A DNA stretch of 12,421 nucleotides, taken from an uncultured Victivallales bacterium (lineage in GTDB: Bacteria; Verrucomicrobiota; Lentisphaeria; Oligosphaerales; JAFGRS01). Positions 6,937-12,421 of this stretch are shown one piece after another. The DNA is taken from positions 1 to 12,421 of the forward strand of contig CAILKC010000771.1 in assembly GCA_903834675.1 (NCBI GenBank). Reading direction: 5' to 3'. A model generated the notes under the pieces. That model had not been told where the DNA came from. It did no database searches and saw nothing but the letters and a program-made list of their open reading frames with translations. Made by a program: the position numbers and the translations under genes. Within the stretch, counting starts at the first letter, position 1. Each line of letters opens with the position of its first letter.

Positions 6937-8353
6937 CGTCGTCTCCCTTGGTCAGAATGCCGAATTTCTTGGCTTTTGTATGCATGGTCTTGTAGTCAAT
7001 TTTCAGCAACCGTGCCGCCTTGGCCTTGTTCCCACCCGTGGCCTGTAAGACTCCGGTCAGGACCCGCCGTTCCACCTCGGCCACGCTCCGGCGCACGATG
7101 TCGTGAAGCGACGTGCCCTTCCAGGTGGGGGCGCCCGCTGCGGACGTCAGGGCGGGCGTCAACCTCCCGGTCGGTTCGAGGCCGAGATCCTTCTCGGTAA
7201 TCGCCCCCTTCGCCAGCAGCGCGGCCCGCCGAATCACCGACTTCAGTTCGCGGACATTTCCCGGCCAATCGTAGGAAATCAACGCCTCGATCGCCGCTTC
7301 CGAGAGGCCTACGACCGGCTCGTCCAGCTCGCTCTCGGCCAGGTCCAGAAACCGCTTGGCCAGGTACAGGATGTCGGTCTTTCTCTCCCGCAGCGCCGGG
7401 ATGTTGATGGTGAAGTCACACAGACGGTAGTACAGGTCCTCGCGGAAGGTGCCGGCAAGAACCATTTCGCGCAGGCTCTTGTTGGTGGCGGCAAGCAGAC
7501 GAAAATCCACTTCGATGGATGCGGTTCCGCCCACCCGCTGGAGCACCTTGCTCTGGATGGCGCGGAGCAGTTTCGCCTGGGAGCAGAGGGGCAAATTGGC
7601 GATTTCATCCAGAAACAGGGTGCCCCCATGCGCCAGCTCAAACTTGCCCGGTTTCTGCCGGTCCGCCCCCGTAAATGCCCCCTTCTCGTGACCAAAAAAC
7701 TCGCTCTCGAACAGCGTCTCGGGGATGGCTCCACAATCCACCGTAATGAAGGCCGCCTGCCGCCGGGCGCTGTCCTGATGGATGGCGGCCGCCACCAGTT
7801 CCTTGCCGGTGCCCGTTTCGCCCACGACGAGGACCGAGAAGTCGGACTTGGCGACGCGGCGAATGTCGGTCGTGATCTGGGCAATGGCGTCCGAGGGGCC
7901 CATGCTCTTAAAGAGGGACAAGTACTCCAGCGACTCCCCCGTGCTCGCCTTGTGCTTCTTGAACTGCCCCTCCGACAGGGCTCGGAGGGTGATCCGGACG
8001 ACTTCACTGTTGTCGAACGGCTTGGCCAGATAGTCGTAGGCCCCCCCCTTTATGGCCTCGACAGATTGCCGAACGTTCGCCCGTCCCGTAATCAGCACGA
8101 CCGGCAGATCGGCGCTGAGCTCCCTGACTTTCTTCAGAACCTCCATGCCATTGAGACCCGGCATGCCGACGTCGAGAAGCACGATATCCGGGATGGTCGT
8201 GGGCGACTGTATCTTCTGCATGGCCTCTTGGCCGTCGCCGGCGGTCACGACCTTCACCCCCTCTTTTTCGAGGATGTGAGCCAAGACACTGCGCGTGTCT
8301 GCTTCGTCATCCACGACGAGGGCGCAGAGAGGGCTGGGGTGAACCTTCTTCAT
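6899..8353 (-). CDS. NtrC-family sigma54-dependent response regulator
   Basis: This 484-residue transcription activator has a receiver domain (about 10-125; acidic D15-D16, phospho-acceptor D61, T89, K111) and a sigma54-interacting AAA+ domain (about 145-380). The AAA+ part has Walker A GETGTGKE (178-185), the sigma54-contacting GAFTGA loop (225-230) and Walker B TLFLDE (245-250). A Fis-type helix-turn-helix lies at 427-466. All catalytic and sigma54 contact residues are present, so it should activate sigma54 promoters when phosphorylated. The ATG at 8353 overlaps the stop of the upstream gene (ATGA). The end, with an acidic DDDDK-containing tail, runs 38 nt into gvpH. NtrC-like regulators are known beside gas vesicle genes, for example GvrA in Serratia 39006. 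Direct control of vesicle genes is inferred from position; the partner kinase may be the one at 821-2305. Confidence 0.95.
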   Translation of the reverse strand: MKKVHPSPLCALVVDDEADTRSVLAHILEKEGVKVVTAGDGQEAMQKIQSPTTIPDIVLLDVGMPGLNGMEVLKKVRELSADLPVVLITGRANVRQSVEAIKGGAYDYLAKPFDNSEVVRITLRALSEGQFKKHKASTGESLEYLSLFKSMGPSDAIAQITTDIRRVAKSDFSVLVVGETGTGKELVAAAIHQDSARRQAAFITVDCGAIPETLFESEFFGHEKGAFTGADRQKPGKFELAHGGTLFLDEIANLPLCSQAKLLRAIQSKVLQRVGGTASIEVDFRLLAATNKSLREMVLAGTFREDLYYRLCDFTINIPALRERKTDILYLAKRFLDLAESELDEPVVGLSEAAIEALISYDWPGNVRELKSVIRRAALLAKGAITEKDLGLEPTGRLTPALTSAAGAPTWKGTSLHDIVRRSVAEVERRVLTGVLQATGGNKAKAARLLKIDYKTMHTKAKKFGILTKGDDDDKEAAGSGQET

Positions 8354-8973
8354 GGTCCTCTGGTCTCTTCCTTTGACAGTCGGCCAAGCGGGCAGATCAC
8401 CTGCAGGTCCGCCGGCAAACGGCCGAGCGGGTCGTGCAGCATCCCCAGGAAAAGGAGGCCTGTTTCGCCGGCCTGCAGGGTCTGGTCGATGCGGGCCGCA
8501 ATGAAGGCGTCGCGCTGCTCCAGGAGCAGGTCGCTGCTGGCCTTCTGCCGGGCTTCGATCTGCATGGCCTCACGGGCATCCTTGGCTTCGAGTATCCGCT
8601 TGGCGAGGTGGTATTCTTCGACCAACAGTTCGGCGGACTCGGTGCCCATGATCGTTGCCCCCTTCTCCTTCAGCCGCAGAAGAAGCTGGTGATTCGGGCT
8701 ACCCATCTTAGCGATGTCCGCAACAATCTCCGCCACCTTGTCGCAGATGGGCAGGCCGTCTTGATAGACACGAACTTGCGCGTACGGCAGGGCAAGGTCA
8801 TTGAAGACGATGGCCTCGACGCTGGTCCAGAACCGCGCGACCAGGTCCACCTTGCGGTCCCAGACCTCGCGGCCTAGGCGCTGCTGAGTGACCTTCATGA
8901 TGGACTGTCCCAGCGCCCCCATCTCCGACTGGCTATGCATGACGGGGAAGTAGATGAGCGTTCTCGATGCCAT
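8350..8973 (-). CDS. Conserved protein of unknown function, first operon gene
   Basis: This 207-residue protein is soluble and apparently cytosolic, with no signal peptide or membrane segment. It begins with a hydrophobic strand (TLIYFPVMHSQ, 5-15), contains NHQLLLRLKEKGATIMGTES (94-113) and ELLVEEYHLAKRIL, and has a charged helical stretch (118-165). It ends with a compact GETGLLFLGMLH motif (169-180) around H180. I recall similar 'IYFP..H' proteins as conserved hypotheticals but can name no family or activity. The ATG at 8973 has no convincing Shine-Dalgarno sequence; later Met codons at 12 and 18 fare no better, and the MASRTLIYFP start keeps the first strand. It overlaps the NtrC-type regulator by ATGA, so tight co-expression with the regulator hints at a signalling or regulatory role. 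Confidence 0.85.
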   Translation of the reverse strand: MASRTLIYFPVMHSQSEMGALGQSIMKVTQQRLGREVWDRKVDLVARFWTSVEAIVFNDLALPYAQVRVYQDGLPICDKVAEIVADIAKMGSPNHQLLLRLKEKGATIMGTESAELLVEEYHLAKRILEAKDAREAMQIEARQKASSDLLLEQRDAFIAARIDQTLQAGETGLLFLGMLHDPLGRLPADLQVICPLGRLSKEETRGP

Positions 8974-9061
8974 AGCTGTGCCGACCCAAGCAAGGACTCA
9001 CGACCAACGCCACAACTCCACCCAACCAACCACACCACGCGCCCGATCCCCTGCGCCAAGG

Positions 9062-9079
9062 GCACGGTCGGGACCGTGC
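9062..9079. promoter_or_regulatory. Perfect dyad upstream of the operon, candidate operator
   Basis: GCACGGTCGGGACCGTGC is a perfect inverted repeat with 8-bp arms and a 2-bp centre, located 89-106 nt upstream of the first operon start codon. It could be a binding site for a dimeric regulator or a hairpin in the leader RNA. Chance palindromes of this size are uncommon but possible in GC-rich DNA. Confidence 0.35.
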
Positions 9080-9105
9080 GTCGAGCGCGCGCAAGACGTT
9101 CCGCA

Positions 9106-9182
9106 ATCACCCGTGATAACTATAATGTCTAAACGCCGGTAAGAAACACACTTATGGGGGAAATATAGGCGCCATTGGCGCC
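9106..9182 (-). promoter_or_regulatory. AT-rich promoter-like region of the gas vesicle operon
   Basis: This is the only AT-rich interval upstream of the operon. On the minus strand it holds a TATAGT box (9124-9119) with no good -35 partner. The small dyad ATCACCCGTGAT (9106-9117) sits where transcription would start. Further upstream, TGGCGC-N5-TTTCC (9174-9159) has the spacing of a sigma54 -24/-12 element but carries TC instead of the invariant GC at -12. That site overlaps two GGCGCC palindromes separated by ATT (9168-9182). The evidence is for a promoter region in general; no single element is convincing. Confidence 0.3.
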
Positions 9183-9245
9183 GTCGCATCGTGCCGACAT
9201 CGAGCCCTACCGCCGCTCCCGCCGCGACCCACAAGCGTTTTTTTT

Positions 9246-9507
9246 CGACCTGTGCAATAAGAGAGTCCGTCTGAAGCGCTGAAGGCGCGCTGCCATACCA
9301 GCCCAGGGCAACGCCCTGGGAATAGAATGGTGACGGGTTTGAGCCCTGTAGGGGCGAGCCATCTACGCTACCTTCGCACCGAGGTCGCATGGTCCGCCCC
9401 TTCAGGGCTCAATCTTCGCTGTGGACGGGTACCCAGGGCGTTGCCCTGGGCGCCCGAAACGCCCCCTTGGGGCTGAATACCACGGCCCATCCTTATTGCA
9501 CAGGTCG
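9246..9507. repeat. 262-bp repeat element with perfect 16-bp inverted ends
   Basis: CGACCTGTGCAATAAG at 9246-9261 recurs as its exact reverse complement at 9492-9507. Inside lie two perfect hairpins, CCCAGGGC-AAC-GCCCTGGG (9302-9320) and CCCAGGGC-GTT-GCCCTGGG (9432-9450). Between them is an inverted pair, 9339-9356 against 9395-9412, matching at 17 of 18 positions. A diverged third version of the latter motif is at 9460-9477. No reading frame of note lies inside. The layout resembles a non-autonomous, MITE-like or composite palindromic repeat. I see no clear target-site duplication. It sits 13 nt beyond the stop codon of the SH3 gene, so its hairpins may also shape the 3' end of that transcript. 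Confidence 0.75.
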
Positions 9508-9520
9508 GTTCTTTTTGCGG

Positions 9521-10927
9521 TTACTGCTTGAGATTGACTTGGATGCTGTGGACGTGCAGAACCGCCAGGCTCCAGCCGGGGAGGCGCAGTTCGCTACCGT
9601 AGACCCGGACCTCGCGGTTTTCCCATTCGGTCAGGTCGAGGCGGGCGCTCTTGAGGTAGCAGACGGGGTAGGCGGTTGTGTCGACGCGCCTGCAGAGCAC
9701 GTGGCTGGCAAGCTCAGAGGCCTGGCTCTTGAGGGAGAGGAGCACTCCCTCCCTCATGATGATCGGCGCCTCGGGGGCTGGCGCCGCGGACACGGGCCCC
9801 GCCTCGGCGCCGGGCGCCGCCGCCGTGGCCGGAGTCGCCGTCGGGGCTGCCGCGGCCGGAGCGGGCGCGGCCGACGTTGCCGCCTGCGGAGCTGCCGGAG
9901 TCGGCGCGAGCGGCGCGAGCGGCGCGGCGGCGGGCGGTTCAGTCTTAGCCTCGGCCGCCGGGGCGACGGCGGCAGGCGCGGGCGCGACCTCTGGGGCCGG
10001 CGGGGGTTCAGTCTTAGCCTCGGCCGCCGGTGCGACCGCGACCGGCGCGGGCGCGACCTCTGGGGCCGGCGGGGGTTCGGTCTTGGCCTCGGCCGCCGGG
10101 GCGACGGCGGCAGGCGCGGGCGCGACCTCTGGGGCCGGCGGGGGTTCAGTCTTAGCCTCGGCCGCCGGTGCGACCGCGACCGGCGCGGCGGCGGGCGGTT
10201 CAGTCTTAGCCTCGGCCGCCGGGGCGACGGCGGCAGGCGCGGGCGCGACCTCTGGGGCCGGCGGGGGTTCGGTCTTGGCCTCGGCCGGCGGGACGACCGC
10301 GACCGGCGCGGCGGCGGGGGCCTCGGCTTTGGGCTCTGGCGGCGGCGTGACGGCAGGCGCGGCGACCGGCTCGGGGTCGAGGGTGCGGACGTAGATTCGG
10401 CTGATCCAGGCGCTGGCATCGGCCGGGGCGCGCACCTGTTGCCAGCCATCCACGGGGGGGCCGAGCACATCCAGTTTGTCCCCTTGTTTGGCCATGCAGA
10501 AGGTGGTGAACACCAGTCCCGGCCCGGAGTGCAGGCGCACGAGGTCAGCGCTTACGGTCCCCGCCTCGTTCAGATACTGAGCCGCAATCCAGGCGCGGGT
10601 GTCCGCTGGAACCCGCACCTCGTACCAGTCGGCGTTGGCGCCGACGATGATGACCTTGTCGCCGCGCGCAAACTGCCCGATACGTTCGTAGTGCGGCGCC
10701 GGCCGGGCGCGTACCACCAGGATGTTGGCAGTGACGATACCCAGCTGGGGAAGCGCCACCGCGGGGGGCTGAGCGACCGCTTCCGTGGGGGCGGGCGCCG
10801 GGGGCTTTGCGGGTTCCGCGGCCGGAGCGGCGGTTTCCGGTTGGGCCGCGCACAGGACACACGCCAGCAACGCCACGAGAACCGCCCGTCCAACCCGGCG
10901 GTCACCGTCTTGGAGCCACCATCTCAT
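9521..10927 (-). CDS. Secreted double-SH3 domain protein with repeat linker
   Basis: This 468-residue protein has an N-terminal Sec signal (charged RR, then a hydrophobic stretch at 12-27 with likely cleavage near Ala28). A Pro/Ala spacer follows, then two bacterial SH3 domains (about 60-122 and 123-182, each with W-x-x-V and AWI strands). A Pro/Ala/Glu/Lys repeat region covers 215-333, a further Ala/Pro stretch 334-388, and a compact C-terminal domain about 389-468 (YLKSARLDL, VRVYGSEL, GWSLAVLHV). SH3 domains of this kind bind cell-wall peptides or mediate protein contacts in the periplasm. The Pro-rich linker would span distance in the envelope. I chose the start at 10927 because AGGGAGAG precedes it and a signal peptide follows; an earlier Met at 11026 would overlap the upstream gene. 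The function of the C-terminal domain is unknown; an OB-like beta fold is a guess. No link to gas vesicles is evident. Confidence 0.88.
   Translation of the reverse strand: MRWWLQDGDRRVGRAVLVALLACVLCAAQPETAAPAAEPAKPPAPAPTEAVAQPPAVALPQLGIVTANILVVRARPAPHYERIGQFARGDKVIIVGANADWYEVRVPADTRAWIAAQYLNEAGTVSADLVRLHSGPGLVFTTFCMAKQGDKLDVLGPPVDGWQQVRAPADASAWISRIYVRTLDPEPVAAPAVTPPPEPKAEAPAAAPVAVVPPAEAKTEPPPAPEVAPAPAAVAPAAEAKTEPPAAAPVAVAPAAEAKTEPPPAPEVAPAPAAVAPAAEAKTEPPPAPEVAPAPVAVAPAAEAKTEPPPAPEVAPAPAAVAPAAEAKTEPPAAAPLAPLAPTPAAPQAATSAAPAPAAAAPTATPATAAAPGAEAGPVSAAPAPEAPIIMREGVLLSLKSQASELASHVLCRRVDTTAYPVCYLKSARLDLTEWENREVRVYGSELRLPGWSLAVLHVHSIQVNLKQ
9929..10285 (-). repeat. Tandem 69-bp coding repeat in the SH3 protein gene
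   Basis: Six AEAKTEPP cores recur in the linker of the SH3 protein. Successive cores are spaced 69, 54, 69, 69 and 69 bp in the direction of the gene. The 69-bp units encode 23 residues with PPPAPEVAPAP; the 54-bp unit encodes 18 residues with PPAAAPVAV. Two synonymous DNA versions of the AKT codons (GCTAAGACT and GCCAAGACC) occur in the order b-a-a-b-a-a. Copy number probably varies between strains, and the region is prone to misassembly from short reads. Confidence 0.9.
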
Positions 10928-11013
10928 CTTCGCTCTCCCTCTGTCTGCCCGTTCGCTGGGCGCCGCCACGCGGGTCTGCATCTCAGTTCCGGCCCGACAC
11001 CTGCCAAACGGGA
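10928..11013 (-). other. Short spacer between the oxidoreductase and SH3 genes
   Basis: The 86-nt gap carries the AGGGAG ribosome-binding site of the SH3 gene. I see no terminator hairpin with a T-tract and no convincing promoter, so the two genes may be co-transcribed. Confidence 0.4.
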
Positions 11014-12087
11014 TCAGGCATTCCACACGGAGTCGTCATCGGTTACGGGCAGTTCGACGGTGGCCTGCCGGGCCGCGGCTTGGTACATGGCCAGCACGAT
11101 CTCTAAGGTCGGGCGTACCGTCGCCACCGGGATGACGACCTCGCGCTCCTCCCGGATGGCGTCGATCATGTCCTGTATGACCACCTGGTGGTCCGCGAAA
11201 CCAAAGGCGGTGGCGCCGCTGGCCCCCGTGGCCTGCGCGACACTGCCGTAGGTACGAATCTCTTTGTCCTCGGGGCGCTCATCCCTGAACTGCCAGGTCA
11301 CCATGCGTTCGCCGACCATGATCGCCGTGCCAGCGGTGCCATTCACCTCGATGCGTACATCCGTCCCCGGCCAGAGCGCGGTAGAGGCTTCCACGACGCC
11401 CTGAGCCCCGCACTTGAATTGGATGAAGGCGAGCAGCGTGTCCTCAAGCTGCACTCCCGGATGGGCCAGATTGGTCATCTGAGCCTGCACCTTCGCCGCG
11501 GGTCCAACGATGTACTGCAACAGATCGATGTAGTGGAAGGCATGCTGGACGGTCACCCCCGCGCCGGCTCGCCGCAGGCTGCGCCAAGCGTCCTGCCGGT
11601 AGTACTCGGCCGGTCGGAACCACTTCATGTAGGCATCCGCATGCAGGAGCGTCCCAAAACGCCCCGACTGAACCGCGCCCCGGATAGCCTGAACGGCTTT
11701 GCGCACTCGGCACTGTACCGTGCAGCCAAAACGGACCCCGGCCTGGCGACAGGCGGCCACCATCGCGTCGGTCTCGCGCAGGGTCATCGCCGGCGGCTTC
11801 TCGGTGAGGACGTGTTTGCCGGCGGCGGCGCACTTCATCACAGCCTCGAAATGCAGGTGGTTGGGGAGCGCGACATTGACGACGTCGAGGCGTGGATCTT
11901 TGAGCATTTCATCGAGGGAACGGTACGCCTGCACGCCGTACTCCGTGGCCAGGCGGTTGACCCGGGTCTCATCAAGGTCGCAGAAAGCAATCAGTTCGCC
12001 CCCGGCGGAATGGACGATCCCTTGGGCGTGGAAAGGCGCCACCAGCCCGGCGCCCAGCACCCCGAATCCAAGCTTATCCCTGGCCAT
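11014..12087 (-). CDS. Gfo/Idh/MocA family NAD(P)-dependent oxidoreductase
   Basis: This 357-residue enzyme has an N-terminal Rossmann domain (about 5-125) with the dinucleotide motif GVLGAG (9-14), an acidic residue ending beta-2 (CDLDE, 36-40) and the family EKP signature (96-98) with its catalytic Lys97. A C-terminal alpha/beta domain (about 130-340) follows, with GAGVTVQHAFHYIDLL (175-190) holding the H185 and D188 positions typical of the active site. Members oxidise or reduce sugars, inositols and related polyols; the substrate cannot be read from sequence. The start at 12087 gives the usual family length and has GAGGCGAG upstream. An open frame reaching 12312 would add 75 residues translated from repeat DNA and is rejected. 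No sugar pathway genes are nearby. Confidence 0.94.
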   Translation of the reverse strand: MARDKLGFGVLGAGLVAPFHAQGIVHSAGGELIAFCDLDETRVNRLATEYGVQAYRSLDEMLKDPRLDVVNVALPNHLHFEAVMKCAAAGKHVLTEKPPAMTLRETDAMVAACRQAGVRFGCTVQCRVRKAVQAIRGAVQSGRFGTLLHADAYMKWFRPAEYYRQDAWRSLRRAGAGVTVQHAFHYIDLLQYIVGPAAKVQAQMTNLAHPGVQLEDTLLAFIQFKCGAQGVVEASTALWPGTDVRIEVNGTAGTAIMVGERMVTWQFRDERPEDKEIRTYGSVAQATGASGATAFGFADHQVVIQDMIDAIREEREVVIPVATVRPTLEIVLAMYQAAARQATVELPVTDDDSVWNA

Positions 12088-12170
12088 GCTCCAACTCGCC
12101 TCTTCAGATAAAGTCGCCTGTCCACTCACGCTGCGTGTCACCGCGGCCGCGCGCCGCCGACCGGGCAGAC

Positions 12171-12198
12171 AACATACAAGTCGGGCAGAGTGAATCAA
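12171..12198 (-). promoter_or_regulatory. Possible sigma70-type promoter of the oxidoreductase gene
   Basis: On the minus strand TTGATT (12198-12193) and TATGTT (12176-12171) are separated by 16 bp, each matching the consensus at four of six positions. Transcription would start near 12164, giving a leader of about 77 nt. The organism's sigma factor preferences are unknown, so this is tentative. Confidence 0.35.
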
Positions 12199-12289
12199 GC
12201 CGCGACCAGACCGCGCCAGGGCTGAGGAATTGGGGGTTGCACGGAACGTGCGTTGGACGGCCCTGCCGCAGACCTTCCGGGGGGCGCAG

Positions 12290-12310
12290 GTCAGTTCCGT
12301 AGGTGGTGAC
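12290..12310 (+). repeat. Right arm of the long-range 21-bp inverted repeat
   Basis: This is the exact reverse complement of 301-321, located 203 nt upstream of the oxidoreductase start codon. With its partner it brackets all genes of the window. The similarity extends loosely on both sides, as expected for two copies of a dispersed repeat and not a chance match. Confidence 0.8.
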
Positions 12311-12421
12311 ACCTCAGGTCCTGGGGTTCAGGAAACGGCGAGACGGCGAGACGGGGAAACGGCGACTGGAGGAGACGGACAGGGAGACTGGCGGAGAGGA
12401 AAACAGGGTTCAGGGTCAGCC

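Larger units (their letters stand above)
12088..12421. other. Non-coding, repeat-rich upstream flank
   Basis: This 334-nt stretch has no convincing gene. It contains the 5' untranslated region and possible promoter of the oxidoreductase gene, one arm of the long-range inverted repeat (12290-12310) and a purine-rich tail. That tail includes four short 8-bp units, two identical ACGGCGAG followed by two variants, at 12335-12366. Confidence 0.6.

Noticed and set aside
6899..6946. A DDDDK peptide in the tail of the NtrC-type regulator as a protease site
   Set aside because: It matches an enterokinase recognition sequence by chance in an acidic low-complexity tail; there is no biological reason for such a site in a bacterial cytosolic protein.
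7103..8692. A 529-codon open frame on the plus strand opposite the NtrC-type regulator
   Set aside because: It is antisense to an unmistakable sigma54 activator and the following gene, and its product resembles no family.
9121..9126. A perfect TATAAT on the plus strand
   Set aside because: There is no acceptable -35 at the right distance, and no gene follows on the plus strand.
9238..9245. A run of eight T as part of an intrinsic terminator
   Set aside because: It would act only on a plus-strand transcript, for which there is no gene, and there is no strong stem immediately before it.
9253..9268. A second sigma54-like site on the minus strand with a perfect TTGCA
   Set aside because: The -24 half matches at only three of six positions and has only one of the two key G residues; the site also lies in the end of a repeat element.
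9389..11251. A 620-codon open frame on the plus strand with RGRRG-rich repeats
   Set aside because: The repeats are the antisense reading of the Pro/Ala linker of the SH3 protein, whose own frame has a signal peptide, a ribosome-binding site and two domains.
12088..12312. A 75-residue N-terminal extension on the oxidoreductase
   Set aside because: It runs through the putative promoter and the inverted repeat; the start at 12087 gives the standard Rossmann N-terminus and family length.

Overview
The window is GC-rich bacterial DNA in which every convincing gene lies on the minus strand. No rRNA, tRNA or phylogenetic marker is present, so the host can only be guessed. The dense GC-rich intergenic repeats (CCCAGGGC-loop-GCCCTGGG hairpins, GGGGCTGAA/GAGCCCTG-type motifs) resemble what I recall from Planctomycetota, Lentisphaerota, Kiritimatiellota and similar large-genome uncultured lineages. 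That assignment is an inference, not a demonstration.

Region A (8973 down to 407) is one long, tightly packed operon for gas-vesicle accessory functions and their control. In transcription order it encodes: a conserved protein of unknown function (8350-8973), an NtrC-type sigma54 response regulator (6899-8353), the small-heat-shock-like gas vesicle protein GvpH (6241-6936), a two-domain Cdc48/VAT-type AAA ATPase (4099-6237), two divergent GvpF/GvpL family proteins (3302-4102 and 2319-3041), a soluble two-PAS histidine kinase (821-2305) and a receiver-only response regulator (407-811). Junctions are ATGA overlaps, a 38-nt overlap or gaps of 3 to 13 nt. The exception is a 260-nt gap between the two gvpF/L genes, which is filled by a repeat element. 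The major shell protein GvpA, the usual AAA protein GvpN, and GvpK, GvpJ and GvpG are not in the window, so this is an accessory and regulatory half of a system whose structural genes must lie elsewhere. A plausible picture is that the kinase and the two response regulators decide when vesicle genes are expressed, while GvpH, the GvpF/L pair and the Cdc48-like unfoldase handle the hydrophobic vesicle subunits.

Region B (8974-9520) is the 547-nt intergenic region upstream of the operon. It holds candidate operator dyads, weak promoter-like motifs, and a 262-bp repeat element bounded by perfect 16-bp inverted repeats and carrying two perfect hairpins.

Region C (9521-12087) carries two genes with no evident link to gas vesicles: a secreted double-SH3 protein with a Pro/Ala/Glu/Lys tandem-repeat linker, and upstream of it a Gfo/Idh/MocA-family NAD(P)-dependent oxidoreductase.

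The window edges (1-406 and 12088-12421) are non-coding repeat-rich DNA. A perfect 21-bp sequence occurs at 301-321 and, inverted, at 12290-12310, so it brackets all the genes. A separate direct repeat of about 62 bp lies at 11-72 and 162-234.
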